This document shows, piece by piece, positions 44,710 through 53,557 of a stretch of 64,000 nt of DNA. Made by a program: the position numbers and the translations under genes. Position 1 is the first letter of the stretch, and every line of letters begins with the position of its first letter. The DNA comes from Oligoflexia bacterium (GTDB taxonomy: Bacteria; Bdellovibrionota; Bacteriovoracia; Bacteriovoracales; Bacteriovoracaceae): contig JADFZW010000009.1 of assembly GCA_015232355.1 (NCBI GenBank), positions 1 to 64,000 of the forward strand, written 5' to 3'. Below the pieces are notes generated by a model. It did not search any database, had not been told where the DNA came from, and was given only the letters and a program-made list of their open reading frames with translations.

Positions 44710-46607
44710 GGTTCACTCCTTGTAGAGTTGATTTCGGGTCTTATGGCCCAGTTATTTTCATAATAAAAATTCTTAGATGTACGATCTAGGGTTTTTTCAA
44801 TAAATTCTTTTAAGATACTGACACTATATTTTGCTTCCTTAAATAGTAAGAGCGAACTAGTGGACATTTGAATTATAGTGTCGCCTTTGAGATTTCCCTT
44901 GCAAACATGATAGTAATCGATAAGTGGTGAAAGCAAAGGATATTTTAGTTTTAGATCAAGTGCGAGTTTATCTATCTCTTGTATCTTTTTAGTATACTCT
45001 TGTATTACGCCAATGTTGGGAGCGCTAATTTCCAGTTCTTCTAAAATGAGTAGTGAATATTTTTCTCCAAAATTATTTACATCAGAGAGATATTTGAGTC
45101 CAACCAAATATTCTTTTAATTCATTATATATTTTTCTGTTTTTTATTTGAGGAATTGCAGAGGTCATTTCATCATCGTTTAGAATGAATAACCAAAGTAT
45201 ATGATAAAAATCTTTAAAGATATTTAAGATCTCTGTTTTAAAATCAACATCACTATTAACCAATGTAAGCGTTTGCATTCCATCTTTTAATAAAAATGAT
45301 TGATAGATATTTGCTGATTTAAGATGAAGGGATGGAATTTTTTGAGCAAAATATGAAGTAAGTGTTTGATTAGCTACTTCAGAACTTGTTAGTGTTTCAA
45401 GAGAGATTAGTGCGCGAACAAAGTTAAAGATTAGATGGGGAGAGAGATCTAAATGACAAAGCAAATTGTTGCAAGGAGTGTCTGGAAAACAGGGGAAACA
45501 AATAGTTTTAGGAATGATATTAAAATTGTTTTCCCCATATGGAGTTGTCTCGTGAGCGCGGACACTACCAAGAGATATAGTGATAGTTGGTACTCCATGA
45601 ATGGCCGCCAGATGGCCACACATCGAATCGTGGCCAATAAAAAGTATAGAGCTGTTTATTTCAGAAGAGAGTTCTTGCATATCAAGCATGCCAATTTTGT
45701 TGATTAAGCGATCAGCAGTATTTATTGATTTTTTTTCTAAAAAATCAATAAATTGAGAATTGTTTTCTTTATCAGACATAGAGCCGACAATAATGTATGA
45801 ATGATTAATGAGCTCTTCACAATCTAGTAACATTTCAATCAAATTTTGCCAAAGGGAGAATTTCCAATATTTGCGCTTTTGAGATGCGAATGGATGAATA
45901 ATAATTTTATACTGATTAATGCTATTGTTGTTATTATCGTTATTATCGTTATTATTGTAATTGCATGGAAGAATAAAGAGATCATTTTTTGATTTAGAGA
46001 GATTAAGTGAAAAAGAATGATCAAGAGATTCAGATATAATATTTTTTAAAATATCAACCAAATTAAAAGGAGAATAATCGCCAGTCATTACATTAGAGTA
46101 AACAAACTGAGACCAATGTCCTCCAATTCTAAAATTATCAAATTGATCACGAATAAGTCCAAACTTATACTTGGAATGAATAAGTGTGGCCAAATAAGAT
46201 GAACTTTTGGAAAATGTTAAATTTACAACACTATCAATAGAGTGTTGATTTATAGAGGAGAGAAATATTTTTAGCTTAGTTTTTAGTGAGGTTAAATTTA
46301 AGTTTGGGGAATTCCAATAATGTTTAGGAAAGTTTAAATAGTAGATATGATCAAAGGTCTCTTTTAATAAAAATTCAAAGGGTCTTGCAAATTGAATTCT
46401 ACCAACAAAAATTAATTTAATTTTATTATTATGATCAGTTGTAGTTGTGGCCGTAGCTGTAGCTGTAGCTGTAGCTGTAGCTGTACTAGAGATGTTTTTT
46501 TTTAATATTCTAGCTGCTAGAATTGTTTGTAAGACATCGCCCATTCTAGATAGTTGAAGAATAACAACTGTTTTGCATTCGCTATCTTGAAGTAGGGGAA
46601 GTGTCAT
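44706..46607 (-). CDS. Family 9 glycosyltransferase with C-terminal extension
   Basis: A GT-B protein of 633 residues. The N-terminal LQLSRMGDVLQT and IHPFASQKRKYW, GHDSMCGHLAAIHGVP segments match heptosyltransferase-like GT9 enzymes. An Ala/Thr run (about 41-57) comes from five GTAGCT hexamers (46453-46482) and an Asn run from another repeat. About 230 extra residues after the GT9 core are helical, of unknown use. The neighbours are fliS, fliD and a Maf-like gene, so flagellin or filament glycosylation is a likely job rather than LPS core. Confidence 0.75.
   Translation of the reverse strand: MTLPLLQDSECKTVVILQLSRMGDVLQTILAARILKKNISSTATATATATATATTTTDHNNKIKLIFVGRIQFARPFEFLLKETFDHIYYLNFPKHYWNSPNLNLTSLKTKLKIFLSSINQHSIDSVVNLTFSKSSSYLATLIHSKYKFGLIRDQFDNFRIGGHWSQFVYSNVMTGDYSPFNLVDILKNIISESLDHSFSLNLSKSKNDLFILPCNYNNNDNNDNNNNSINQYKIIIHPFASQKRKYWKFSLWQNLIEMLLDCEELINHSYIIVGSMSDKENNSQFIDFLEKKSINTADRLINKIGMLDMQELSSEINSSILFIGHDSMCGHLAAIHGVPTITISLGSVRAHETTPYGENNFNIIPKTICFPCFPDTPCNNLLCHLDLSPHLIFNFVRALISLETLTSSEVANQTLTSYFAQKIPSLHLKSANIYQSFLLKDGMQTLTLVNSDVDFKTEILNIFKDFYHILWLFILNDDEMTSAIPQIKNRKIYNELKEYLVGLKYLSDVNNFGEKYSLLILEELEISAPNIGVIQEYTKKIQEIDKLALDLKLKYPLLSPLIDYYHVCKGNLKGDTIIQMSTSSLLLFKEAKYSVSILKEFIEKTLDRTSKNFYYENNWAIRPEINSTRSEP
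46453..46482. repeat. In-frame GTAGCT array in the GT9 gene
   Basis: Five tandem GTAGCT hexamers encode alternating Ala and Thr on the minus strand. The hexamer is the same family as the one in wzt at 5911-5950. Confidence 0.9.
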
Positions 46608-46847
46608 TTAACTTTGCTCCTTAGTTTCCTCATCGAATAGAGAGGATAAAAAAAGCAGTTCGAGATATTGATAATCTGAATTTGCCAATGATTGATTGGA
46701 ATTATTTTCGTCAATATTTTGCATTAGTTTGTTTTTATCTCTGATTTTATCTCTATTTTTATCCCTATTCTTGTTGTTGTTTTTTTGGTTGTGCTTGCTA
46801 ATATTTCTTTTGGCATTTTGTATTTCTTCAGCGATATTGTTATTCAT
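46608..46847 (-). CDS. Small hypothetical protein
   Basis: A 79-residue, highly charged product (NKNRDKNRDKIRDK repeat) with an acidic, hydrophobic C-terminal end (YLELLFLSSLFDEE). ATG 46847 is preferred because AGGAGG lies six bases upstream; ATG 46898 has no such site. It sits between two glycosyltransferase genes, its stop touching the next start. No function is evident. Confidence 0.5.
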   Translation of the reverse strand: MNNNIAEEIQNAKRNISKHNQKNNNKNRDKNRDKIRDKNKLMQNIDENNSNQSLANSDYQYLELLFLSSLFDEETKEQS

Positions 46848-46894
46848 GCATCCTCCTGATGATTTGATGATCTGATAATCTGATGATCTGATTA

Positions 46895-48571
46895 TCAAAA
46901 AATTCCAGTCTCCAATAAATTACCTCCACGTCTTTTGTATTCGAGAGAAGTTAAATCAGTAAGCGAGGTGGTTAGTACCTGGATATTTGCTTTAAGCTCT
47001 TCCAATGAGCGATCAAGTTTTCTTATATTTTCATCCAGCGTAGAGGAGTTGATAGTATCCAATTTATTTTTAAAGAGTGTGCATGGGATGGTTATCAAAG
47101 AATCGTGGTAACAACATTTTATTAATTTATCAAGTGAAGTAACAAAATGTGTTTTCGCCTCTGCTTCTTTATTCATCGCTCGTAAATATTTTAAAGTTTC
47201 TAAGAGTGTTACCACAGTTTCAGTTATGTGTTCTCGCTCATGATCTACCCAAGCGTAAAGTTCGTGCTTATCAAATATATTAAGGATAGTGTTTAGAATT
47301 TCGATAGGATAATTTTTTTCAATAAGTTTAGTTAGATAGTAGCGGGCCATTTGAGTGGAGAGTTCGAAATTTACATTTATATCTCCAGTAAGTGCTTTAT
47401 AATATATGCCATATTTGTCTTTTAAAACTTGGTAAATAGAAATATTAGGTAAGAGGTGATGTTCTTTAATTGGTGGAACCAACTCTGAAAGTAGCAAATA
47501 TATTCCAAAGTAAAGATCTTGTCCTGGTGGTAAGAACATGTATTCGCTACTATTGCTAGCGTCGATTATAGACTGTCTGGAAATTACTGGCGACAAAATA
47601 ATATTTCCAGGATTGATAGAACTATTTAAATAAAGCGAAGATGGTTTATCCAAAATTTCCAAAGTTGGAGTGGTTAATAGATCAGCAATAGTTTTAGTGG
47701 TATGGTCACAGGTTGCGACGATATCAATATTTACGAGAATGGATGGTAAAGTGTTAGTATCTGCTTCTATGGTTAAGAGGGAATTGTCAAAATTGGCATT
47801 CAATTGATTGGCAATAGAAATTTCTTTGGAATTTGGGTAAACAATTAGAATGGGATGTAAATATTGATCGAGCAAAAGTAACTTGATTAATTCGCTGAGA
47901 TGCTCAACCGCCATTTTAATAAATTTATCTTTAAAGAATCCATTGGTGATGTTTGCCAACTGAATTGCTACAATACGAATATTTCCCTTCTTGTTTCCTA
48001 CATGATAGCGAAAGTGACTTAAATTTTCGTGAACTAGTTTATTATTCTCAGGATCAGTTAAGAGCTTAATCTCATTTTCACTCCAATTGATTCCTGTAAT
48101 CTTATGGATCATATCTTGTTTATGAATAGGATTATGAATAAAATCTTGGAGTGATTTGTTTAGCAAGGCCCAATTATTACTTGGGGCCAATATTTTGTTT
48201 TCTAAAATTTTAATTCCGGAATAACTTTCAGGGTTAAAATAGGAGATTAAACAATTACCGAGAGTATTTTGTTGATAATTAATAATCCAATCAAAATGAA
48301 AAGTCTTAAGTTCTTTTATTGATCTAGCAAAGGAGTCGAGTGCAAATGCTTCTGAAAAAAGACGATTTTTTTTATAGGTTGAAATTTTACTTCGATCTAT
48401 AGTAAATATTTGTGAGATATTTTTAATATTTTTAATTAAAGGACGATACTCTTTAAAGGTCAGCAAGTGAATTTTGCTATTAGGATATTGATGCTTAATA
48501 GAGTTGGTTAGATGAGTGCAACTAAATAGATCTGAGAGAGTGTTACAATTTACAATCAGAATATTTTCCAT
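46895..48571 (-). CDS. GT9-like protein of the flagellar block
   Basis: 558 residues. The first half has a Rossmann-like start (ILIVNCNTLSDLFSCTHL, SKIHLLTF) and a second fold beginning IRIVAIQLANI, as in GT9 glycosyltransferases, but the catalytic pattern is worn: D-S-M-C-G-type residues seen in its neighbour are replaced by CDHTTKTIADLL. The C-terminal 180 residues form a helical extension like the other GT9 protein. It may be a divergent transferase or an inactive partner. Confidence 0.6.
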   Translation of the reverse strand: MENILIVNCNTLSDLFSCTHLTNSIKHQYPNSKIHLLTFKEYRPLIKNIKNISQIFTIDRSKISTYKKNRLFSEAFALDSFARSIKELKTFHFDWIINYQQNTLGNCLISYFNPESYSGIKILENKILAPSNNWALLNKSLQDFIHNPIHKQDMIHKITGINWSENEIKLLTDPENNKLVHENLSHFRYHVGNKKGNIRIVAIQLANITNGFFKDKFIKMAVEHLSELIKLLLLDQYLHPILIVYPNSKEISIANQLNANFDNSLLTIEADTNTLPSILVNIDIVATCDHTTKTIADLLTTPTLEILDKPSSLYLNSSINPGNIILSPVISRQSIIDASNSSEYMFLPPGQDLYFGIYLLLSELVPPIKEHHLLPNISIYQVLKDKYGIYYKALTGDINVNFELSTQMARYYLTKLIEKNYPIEILNTILNIFDKHELYAWVDHEREHITETVVTLLETLKYLRAMNKEAEAKTHFVTSLDKLIKCCYHDSLITIPCTLFKNKLDTINSSTLDENIRKLDRSLEELKANIQVLTTSLTDLTSLEYKRRGGNLLETGIF

Positions 48572-48596
48572 AACGATTCCTTCGCAATAGAATGGT

Positions 48597-49262
48597 TTAA
48601 TTAATTTGTTCGTATGCCATCATAATAAAGTCATATTGATTAGTGATTTTATCTTTACCTTTAACATATTCTAAAAATGAGTTTAAATCTCCATCAATGG
48701 CCATAGCGTAATTGCTTAAATATTGTCTTACTTCATTGTCTTCAACTAATCGATAAATCGATTTCAAATCTTTGGGAGCAGAATAAGAGAGATATTCTTT
48801 GTAATATTTTTGATAAACATTGTACGATGGAGGATGAATAATAATTAAAGGTTTTTTATACAAATGATCTAATACCAATTTGTCGGTATATAATTCAGCA
48901 ACATGTTTGTTGAAAATCATTACTCTGTTATCATCTATAGGATTATATTTTTGACAATCTTCGATTATAGAATAATTTGGTTCAATAATGACAATTTTAT
49001 AATCTTCTCCATGAAATTCTTTGAGTAACTCCATTGCTTTTTTCACATGATATCCAAAACCCAATCCTAAAATTATCAAATTGTTATTTCGCTTAAGCAA
49101 GGAGAGATGTTTTTTTAGAAGTTCAGTTGATTCTTTTAGTGGATCAAGTAAGGAATGCAAATGGATGCCATTTAGAATGGGGATATTATGATTGGAATCA
49201 GATATTTTTATTTCATACGATGAAATTGAAACGATATTTCCTTTGTTGGGAGATATTATCAT
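48597..49262 (-). CDS. Maf/DUF115-like N-terminal domain protein
   Basis: 221 residues. The motif NLIILGLGFGYHVKKAMELL followed by VIIEPN resembles the domain that precedes the catalytic part of Maf-type flagellin nonulosonate transferases, and the MptE-like fold. The catalytic Maf domain itself is absent, so this is a stand-alone or truncated form. A location between fliT-like and glycosyltransferase genes supports a flagellar role. Confidence 0.55.
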   Translation of the reverse strand: MIISPNKGNIVSISSYEIKISDSNHNIPILNGIHLHSLLDPLKESTELLKKHLSLLKRNNNLIILGLGFGYHVKKAMELLKEFHGEDYKIVIIEPNYSIIEDCQKYNPIDDNRVMIFNKHVAELYTDKLVLDHLYKKPLIIIHPPSYNVYQKYYKEYLSYSAPKDLKSIYRLVEDNEVRQYLSNYAMAIDGDLNSFLEYVKGKDKITNQYDFIMMAYEQIN

Positions 49263-49399
49263 TTTTGTTCCTCTCTCTATAAATAACTAATTAAAAAGGT
49301 TTATTAAACTAAACATAAACAACTTTTATTTTGAGTATACATTTTAATTTGCTCACGAGTTGAAATTTTTGTCAATGTATTATGAACCTGAGCGAAAGA

Positions 49400-49807
49400 C
49401 TATTTTACCGAGGATAAATTATAGCTATGGATGATTTTTTTATTTTTATGTGCAAGAGAAATTTCTTTAGTGGTTTTGTCTTTTGTTTGATTTAGGATTT
49501 CAAGCATTTTGTCGTTGATATTATTGATTTCAGTGATAAAAAGTTCTTTTAAATTATTGATTTTATCGAAAAAAGATTTGTTTAATTTATTTGATTCTTT
49601 TAAGGAGTTATCTTCAAGCGCGTATTGCTCAACTTTTTGATCCAGAATTTTAAAATTTTCGATTAAACGTTCTCGATTATCACACTCAAATAATAACCGT
49701 TCAATTTGTTCATTTTCTGCTAGATCAAGCATTATCTTAGAGAGGGAGAGAGTTTTATTTAGAAGAAGATTATATTCTTTAATCAGTTGTTCTTTTGAGT
49801 CGGACAT
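49400..49807 (-). CDS. FliT-like flagellar chaperone
   Basis: 135 residues, almost wholly helical and charged, with the short helix pattern LLNKTLSLSKIMLDL and a C-terminal KNKKIIHSY end like FliT or FlgN chaperones. It follows fliS immediately (adjacent stop and start), the usual place for FliT. Sequence identity alone is weak. Confidence 0.55.
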   Translation of the reverse strand: MSDSKEQLIKEYNLLLNKTLSLSKIMLDLAENEQIERLLFECDNRERLIENFKILDQKVEQYALEDNSLKESNKLNKSFFDKINNLKELFITEINNINDKMLEILNQTKDKTTKEISLAHKNKKIIHSYNLSSVK

Positions 49808-50197
49808 TTATTTATTCTCCTTGCTTTTTTTTAGCGATTTAACTGCTTCAACCCAAGCAGAATGTAGTGTTAATAATACTTGTAAACAATCTTCGAGTAA
49901 TTTCTTATCAAAATTAATGTTTGCATTGGTACTAGTGAAGAGAAGATAATCATATAAACTGGAGAGATCAGAGGCCATCTTGTTATCAACGTTATAATCC
50001 AAACCGTTGTTTAATTCCACAATTATATCTTGAAACTTACCAATGTATTCGCCCTTCTTGGCAATTTGTTTATTCTCTATTGCTTGAATGCCTAGTTTGC
50101 AATTTTTAATTGCAGCTTCATAGAGCATAAGTAGAATTTGTTCTTTACTAGCAGTGTGTACTGAGATTTTTTTATAGGTGTTGAATCCACTTTCCAT
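49808..50197 (-). CDS. fliS: Flagellin export chaperone FliS
   Basis: 129 residues, four-helix bundle. NTYKKISVHTASKEQILLMLYEAAIK and ANINFDKKLLEDCLQVLLTLHSAW are FliS marks. It binds flagellin before export and should act on the FliC encoded at 39443. It is cotranscribed with fliD, 52 bases upstream. Confidence 0.92.
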   Translation of the reverse strand: MESGFNTYKKISVHTASKEQILLMLYEAAIKNCKLGIQAIENKQIAKKGEYIGKFQDIIVELNNGLDYNVDNKMASDLSSLYDYLLFTSTNANINFDKKLLEDCLQVLLTLHSAWVEAVKSLKKSKENK

Positions 50198-50249
50198 CCT
50201 CTAAATTCCTCCAAGTAATTCGAAATGCAGTTTGAAATACTAATTAAAA

Positions 50250-51677
50250 TTATCCAAGGTTAGTTACAAAATTGGATGCTGGTGGCATAGATGATGCCAA
50301 ACCTGCTCCTTGGGCCTTTAATTTAGAAACAGTCTCTTCTAGTTTTGCAAATTTATCTTTTAACATCTCCTCTTTTCTTCCAATTAGTCTCTCTCTATTT
50401 TCAATTTGGTTATTTAATTGATCAATGTTTGATTGCAATCCATCTTTTCTTAAGGCCAACATCCCATTAGGTTTTCTAATTGCAAAATTAGAAAAATCTA
50501 TTAATTTATTTATCAATCCTTGATGAACTGTACCTTCCCAGTTAACCCCAATTAACATTTGAGTTGCCAAACGAAAGTTTTGGGCCATTAGTGCTCCAAA
50601 TCTCTTTTCATCAAAAGCTAGCAATCCATTTCTTTGAAAATTAATTCCTAAATCACCGGCGCGATAGTGAGTAAGTTCACCCTCATCATCTAATTCTTCA
50701 TCTGTTCTATTGATGGCCGCAAGCGGTTCAAACATAATGCTTCGAAGACGAGATTCGATAGCTTGAAGTGTAACATCACCTCCAAGTGTTTTACTGGTAT
50801 CTGATTTGGCATCTAATTGGTTTTGGAGATTAATAAATTGAAGAACTTTATTTATTTTTTCAATAAAAGCACTTACTTTTCCAATGATTGCTTGTCTATC
50901 CTCAACAATTTGGATTAGAAATTCTTCACCGGGTTTTGCTCTTTTTAAATCTAGAGTTAATCCTGGAATTAAATCACTGTTGGAATTGTTGTTTGGAAGT
51001 TCTAATTCAAATCCATCAAGTTTAATAATAGCATTGTGGGCCTCTTGATCCTCATCAACAATAAAGTCGTCATCACCATCTATAAAATAAAAAAATGGGA
51101 TTTCAGGATCATAATCATTTCCACTTTTAGTTAGTGAAACAAGTAACCTCCATGGATTGGAGTCGCCACTTCCATCGTTAACTACTAATGCTTTCATTTG
51201 ACAATGAGGATCGGCATTTATCAAATGGGCCACCCCTCGCAAAGATGCATTCTTAGAGTTAACATAGATGTCACGAGTCTCTCCATTTGGTAGCGTGTAT
51301 TGAACATATCCAACACCAACATAACTCTCATTAGGATCTTCAAAACCAGTAGTAATAAATGATGCCCTTTGGGCCATTTGATCAACTTCGAAGCGATACT
51401 CACCTGGCTCTGCTAAATTCTCATCTATGGTTACTCCTATTATACTTTCATCGTAAATGGCCTTCAGATCTCGCAAAGACTTAGCGGTATTATTTTTCAT
51501 TAAATCAGTTCGCAGATCTTCAACAATTTTGATTAATTCACTTACCAATTTTTGTTTTTCACCGATTCTGCTCTTACGATCCTCCATTTTAGTAATAGGG
51601 GCCCGTTCCGCTGCAACTAATTGCTGTACGATATCCTTGGGTAGACCAGTATTTATTGAACCAAACGAAATGCCCAA
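50250..51677 (-). CDS. fliD: Flagellar filament cap protein FliD
   Basis: The distal cap on which flagellin polymerises, 475 residues. MGISFGSINTGLPKDIVQQLVAAERAP at the start, the FliD N-terminal helix, and a C-terminal coiled coil (QSNIDQLNNQIENRERLI). It begins with TTG at 51677, with GGAGGAAG just upstream; no ATG fits. The middle beta domains are variable. It leads the leftward flagellar block. Confidence 0.93.
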   Translation of the reverse strand: MGISFGSINTGLPKDIVQQLVAAERAPITKMEDRKSRIGEKQKLVSELIKIVEDLRTDLMKNNTAKSLRDLKAIYDESIIGVTIDENLAEPGEYRFEVDQMAQRASFITTGFEDPNESYVGVGYVQYTLPNGETRDIYVNSKNASLRGVAHLINADPHCQMKALVVNDGSGDSNPWRLLVSLTKSGNDYDPEIPFFYFIDGDDDFIVDEDQEAHNAIIKLDGFELELPNNNSNSDLIPGLTLDLKRAKPGEEFLIQIVEDRQAIIGKVSAFIEKINKVLQFINLQNQLDAKSDTSKTLGGDVTLQAIESRLRSIMFEPLAAINRTDEELDDEGELTHYRAGDLGINFQRNGLLAFDEKRFGALMAQNFRLATQMLIGVNWEGTVHQGLINKLIDFSNFAIRKPNGMLALRKDGLQSNIDQLNNQIENRERLIGRKEEMLKDKFAKLEETVSKLKAQGAGLASSMPPASNFVTNLG

Positions 51678-51976
51678 AGAACTTCCTCCAGAAAAATTAT
51701 TTAGTGACAGTTAGATCCGAGTAGTGCAATTGTTTAGTAAAATACAAAATACAAAATACAAAATATAAAATATAAAAATAACATATGATATTAGTCCAAG
51801 AATAACATAGAGGTTATTTAACGCAACGGAGGAATGGTTTTCCATTTGAGAGTGGGGATCCAAAAAAAAAGACCAGGTAGGAGCTGGTCTTTTGATTCGA
51901 TGAGATTTTAAAAAGTTTTCTAGTTGTTAGTTGTAATTATTGTACTAGATAAACCTAATGAAAATGTCGGTTAATA
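51678..51976. promoter_or_regulatory. Spacer between fliD and a membrane protein gene
   Basis: 299 bases between head-to-head genes. It holds AAAATACA-type tandem repeats at about 51741-51779 and a strong hairpin at 51867-51893. The fliD promoter must lie left of the hairpin. No RNA gene could be proved. Confidence 0.5.
51867..51893 (-). terminator. Strong intrinsic terminator on the minus strand
   Basis: AAAAGACCAG and CTGGTCTTTT are perfect 10-base arms with a 7-base loop. On the minus strand the right-hand T-run is nine long. No annotated minus-strand gene lies to its right, so it would end an unannotated short transcript, or insulate fliD. Confidence 0.65.
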
Positions 51977-53491
51977 ATGAATGAAACATTAGTAAAAAAA
52001 TCAACTATAATTAAAGCAAAATCAAAATTCTTCATATATCGAGGGGTTACCTATGCAGGTTTTTTGTTAGTACCTGTGTGGATTCCTAAGTTAATAAAGC
52101 TAAATCTCCCTCTACAGATGTTGATGATAGCAATCTACATACTTTTTATTTGTGGCCAATGGTTCTTACTAGGAAAAGAGATCGATCATCGATTTAAAAT
52201 TTACTTTAAGGTTAATTCATCGATCGATCGTTTGGTATACAGAATGATCCTGGGAATGATCGTAATGATAATTTACTTTGGAATGATCGGCAAACTACCT
52301 GCAGAACTATTAAAACATTTTTACTGGGGTACATGGGTGGTCTTAGGGTTATTCTATTCTTGGCCAACTAGAGGGAAAATAATAGAAGAGACAATGGCCC
52401 GACAATTTATTGAGTTTAAATTTCTAGATCTCTTTGAAAAGCTCTTGATATTTTTACTCGGACTTTTTGTTATTTCTTCACTGCCAAAGATTCCTTCCCT
52501 TGAAGATATTGAGGCGATGAAATTGTTTTATGATCCACTAGAGAGATTTGATCCACTCTTTTGGAATTTTTTGTCCACTAATTATTTCCCTTTTTTAAAA
52601 TTTCCTGAGCTATATAAGATCGCCATCTATCTTCACTTCTATATGATAGGGCTTGGATTTTTTTTATTGGTGTTTTATGTTTTGATGAGATTTTTTATCT
52701 CCAGACGACTGGCAATCTTCGGAGTCTTTACGGTAATTTCATCTTGGTATTTTTATAAGTTTATGAATTTTGGGCCAGGATCTACTTTTAGCACTGGATT
52801 TTCACTCTATTGGATGTGGGTTATTTTGTGGTGTTCACGCAGTTCTACATATCGCTTGGGCCTTTTTTTAGGATTGATAGGATTACTAGGAACTATATTA
52901 AATCAACACTACTTTCTACTGTTACCAATTCAGTTAGCGATATATTATTTTTTCTTTTTAGAGGAGAAGACCTTTTGGTTCAAGCGACAATTTATTAGAT
53001 ACTCTTCATTTGGACTAATCCTTTCAGTCTTACTTTTGATTTTTAACTATGATTCCTTGTTAGGAGAAAATAGTTTTAAAGAAAATATTATGATCATTTT
53101 TGAGGAATTTACAAATGCAATAACTCAAAAGGATTTTTTAATTTTGGCCCCATTCGGATTTGTTCTATTGGCATTAATTCAATTTAGAGGACGTTTTCAT
53201 GCCCTCAGACAGTGGGGAGTAAATGAGGTTCGAATAAAAGAATTATTAATATTATTTTTAATCGTAATTTTATATGCGATTTTTATTGATAGTAGCTTAC
53301 TTGAAAAATACTCCGTACTGTGGATGTTGATATTTTTTAGCTTAATGCCACTTGAATTAATCTTTCAAAGCGCTCGCAGATTTAGCACCGGAAATGCAAA
53401 TTTTATTTTTGTAGTCTACATTTTGATTTGCTTACTTGATTCTCACTTCGAGGGAAGAGTCAAAGGGCTGATTGATCTTTTTCTAGATTAG
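51977..53491 (+). CDS. Polytopic membrane protein
   Basis: 504 residues, about eleven hydrophobic segments spread over the whole length, with a loop of about 40 residues between residues 165 and 205. Its profile is like GT-C glycosyltransferases or unknown integral membrane proteins, but I see no catalytic signature such as DxD in the first loop. It stands alone, between fliD and an ATPase gene. Function unknown. Confidence 0.6.
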   Translation: MNETLVKKSTIIKAKSKFFIYRGVTYAGFLLVPVWIPKLIKLNLPLQMLMIAIYILFICGQWFLLGKEIDHRFKIYFKVNSSIDRLVYRMILGMIVMIIYFGMIGKLPAELLKHFYWGTWVVLGLFYSWPTRGKIIEETMARQFIEFKFLDLFEKLLIFLLGLFVISSLPKIPSLEDIEAMKLFYDPLERFDPLFWNFLSTNYFPFLKFPELYKIAIYLHFYMIGLGFFLLVFYVLMRFFISRRLAIFGVFTVISSWYFYKFMNFGPGSTFSTGFSLYWMWVILWCSRSSTYRLGLFLGLIGLLGTILNQHYFLLLPIQLAIYYFFFLEEKTFWFKRQFIRYSSFGLILSVLLLIFNYDSLLGENSFKENIMIIFEEFTNAITQKDFLILAPFGFVLLALIQFRGRFHALRQWGVNEVRIKELLILFLIVILYAIFIDSSLLEKYSVLWMLIFFSLMPLELIFQSARRFSTGNANFIFVVYILICLLDSHFEGRVKGLIDLFLD

Positions 53492-53557
53492 ATGTAAAAT
53501 AATACTTGAGTTAAAGTTTTCTGGAAGACTATACTTCTTAATTTTAGGATAAAAAAT

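Noticed and set aside
48597..49262. Full Maf glycosyltransferase
   Set aside because: The catalytic Maf region is missing; only a domain like the N-terminal one is present.
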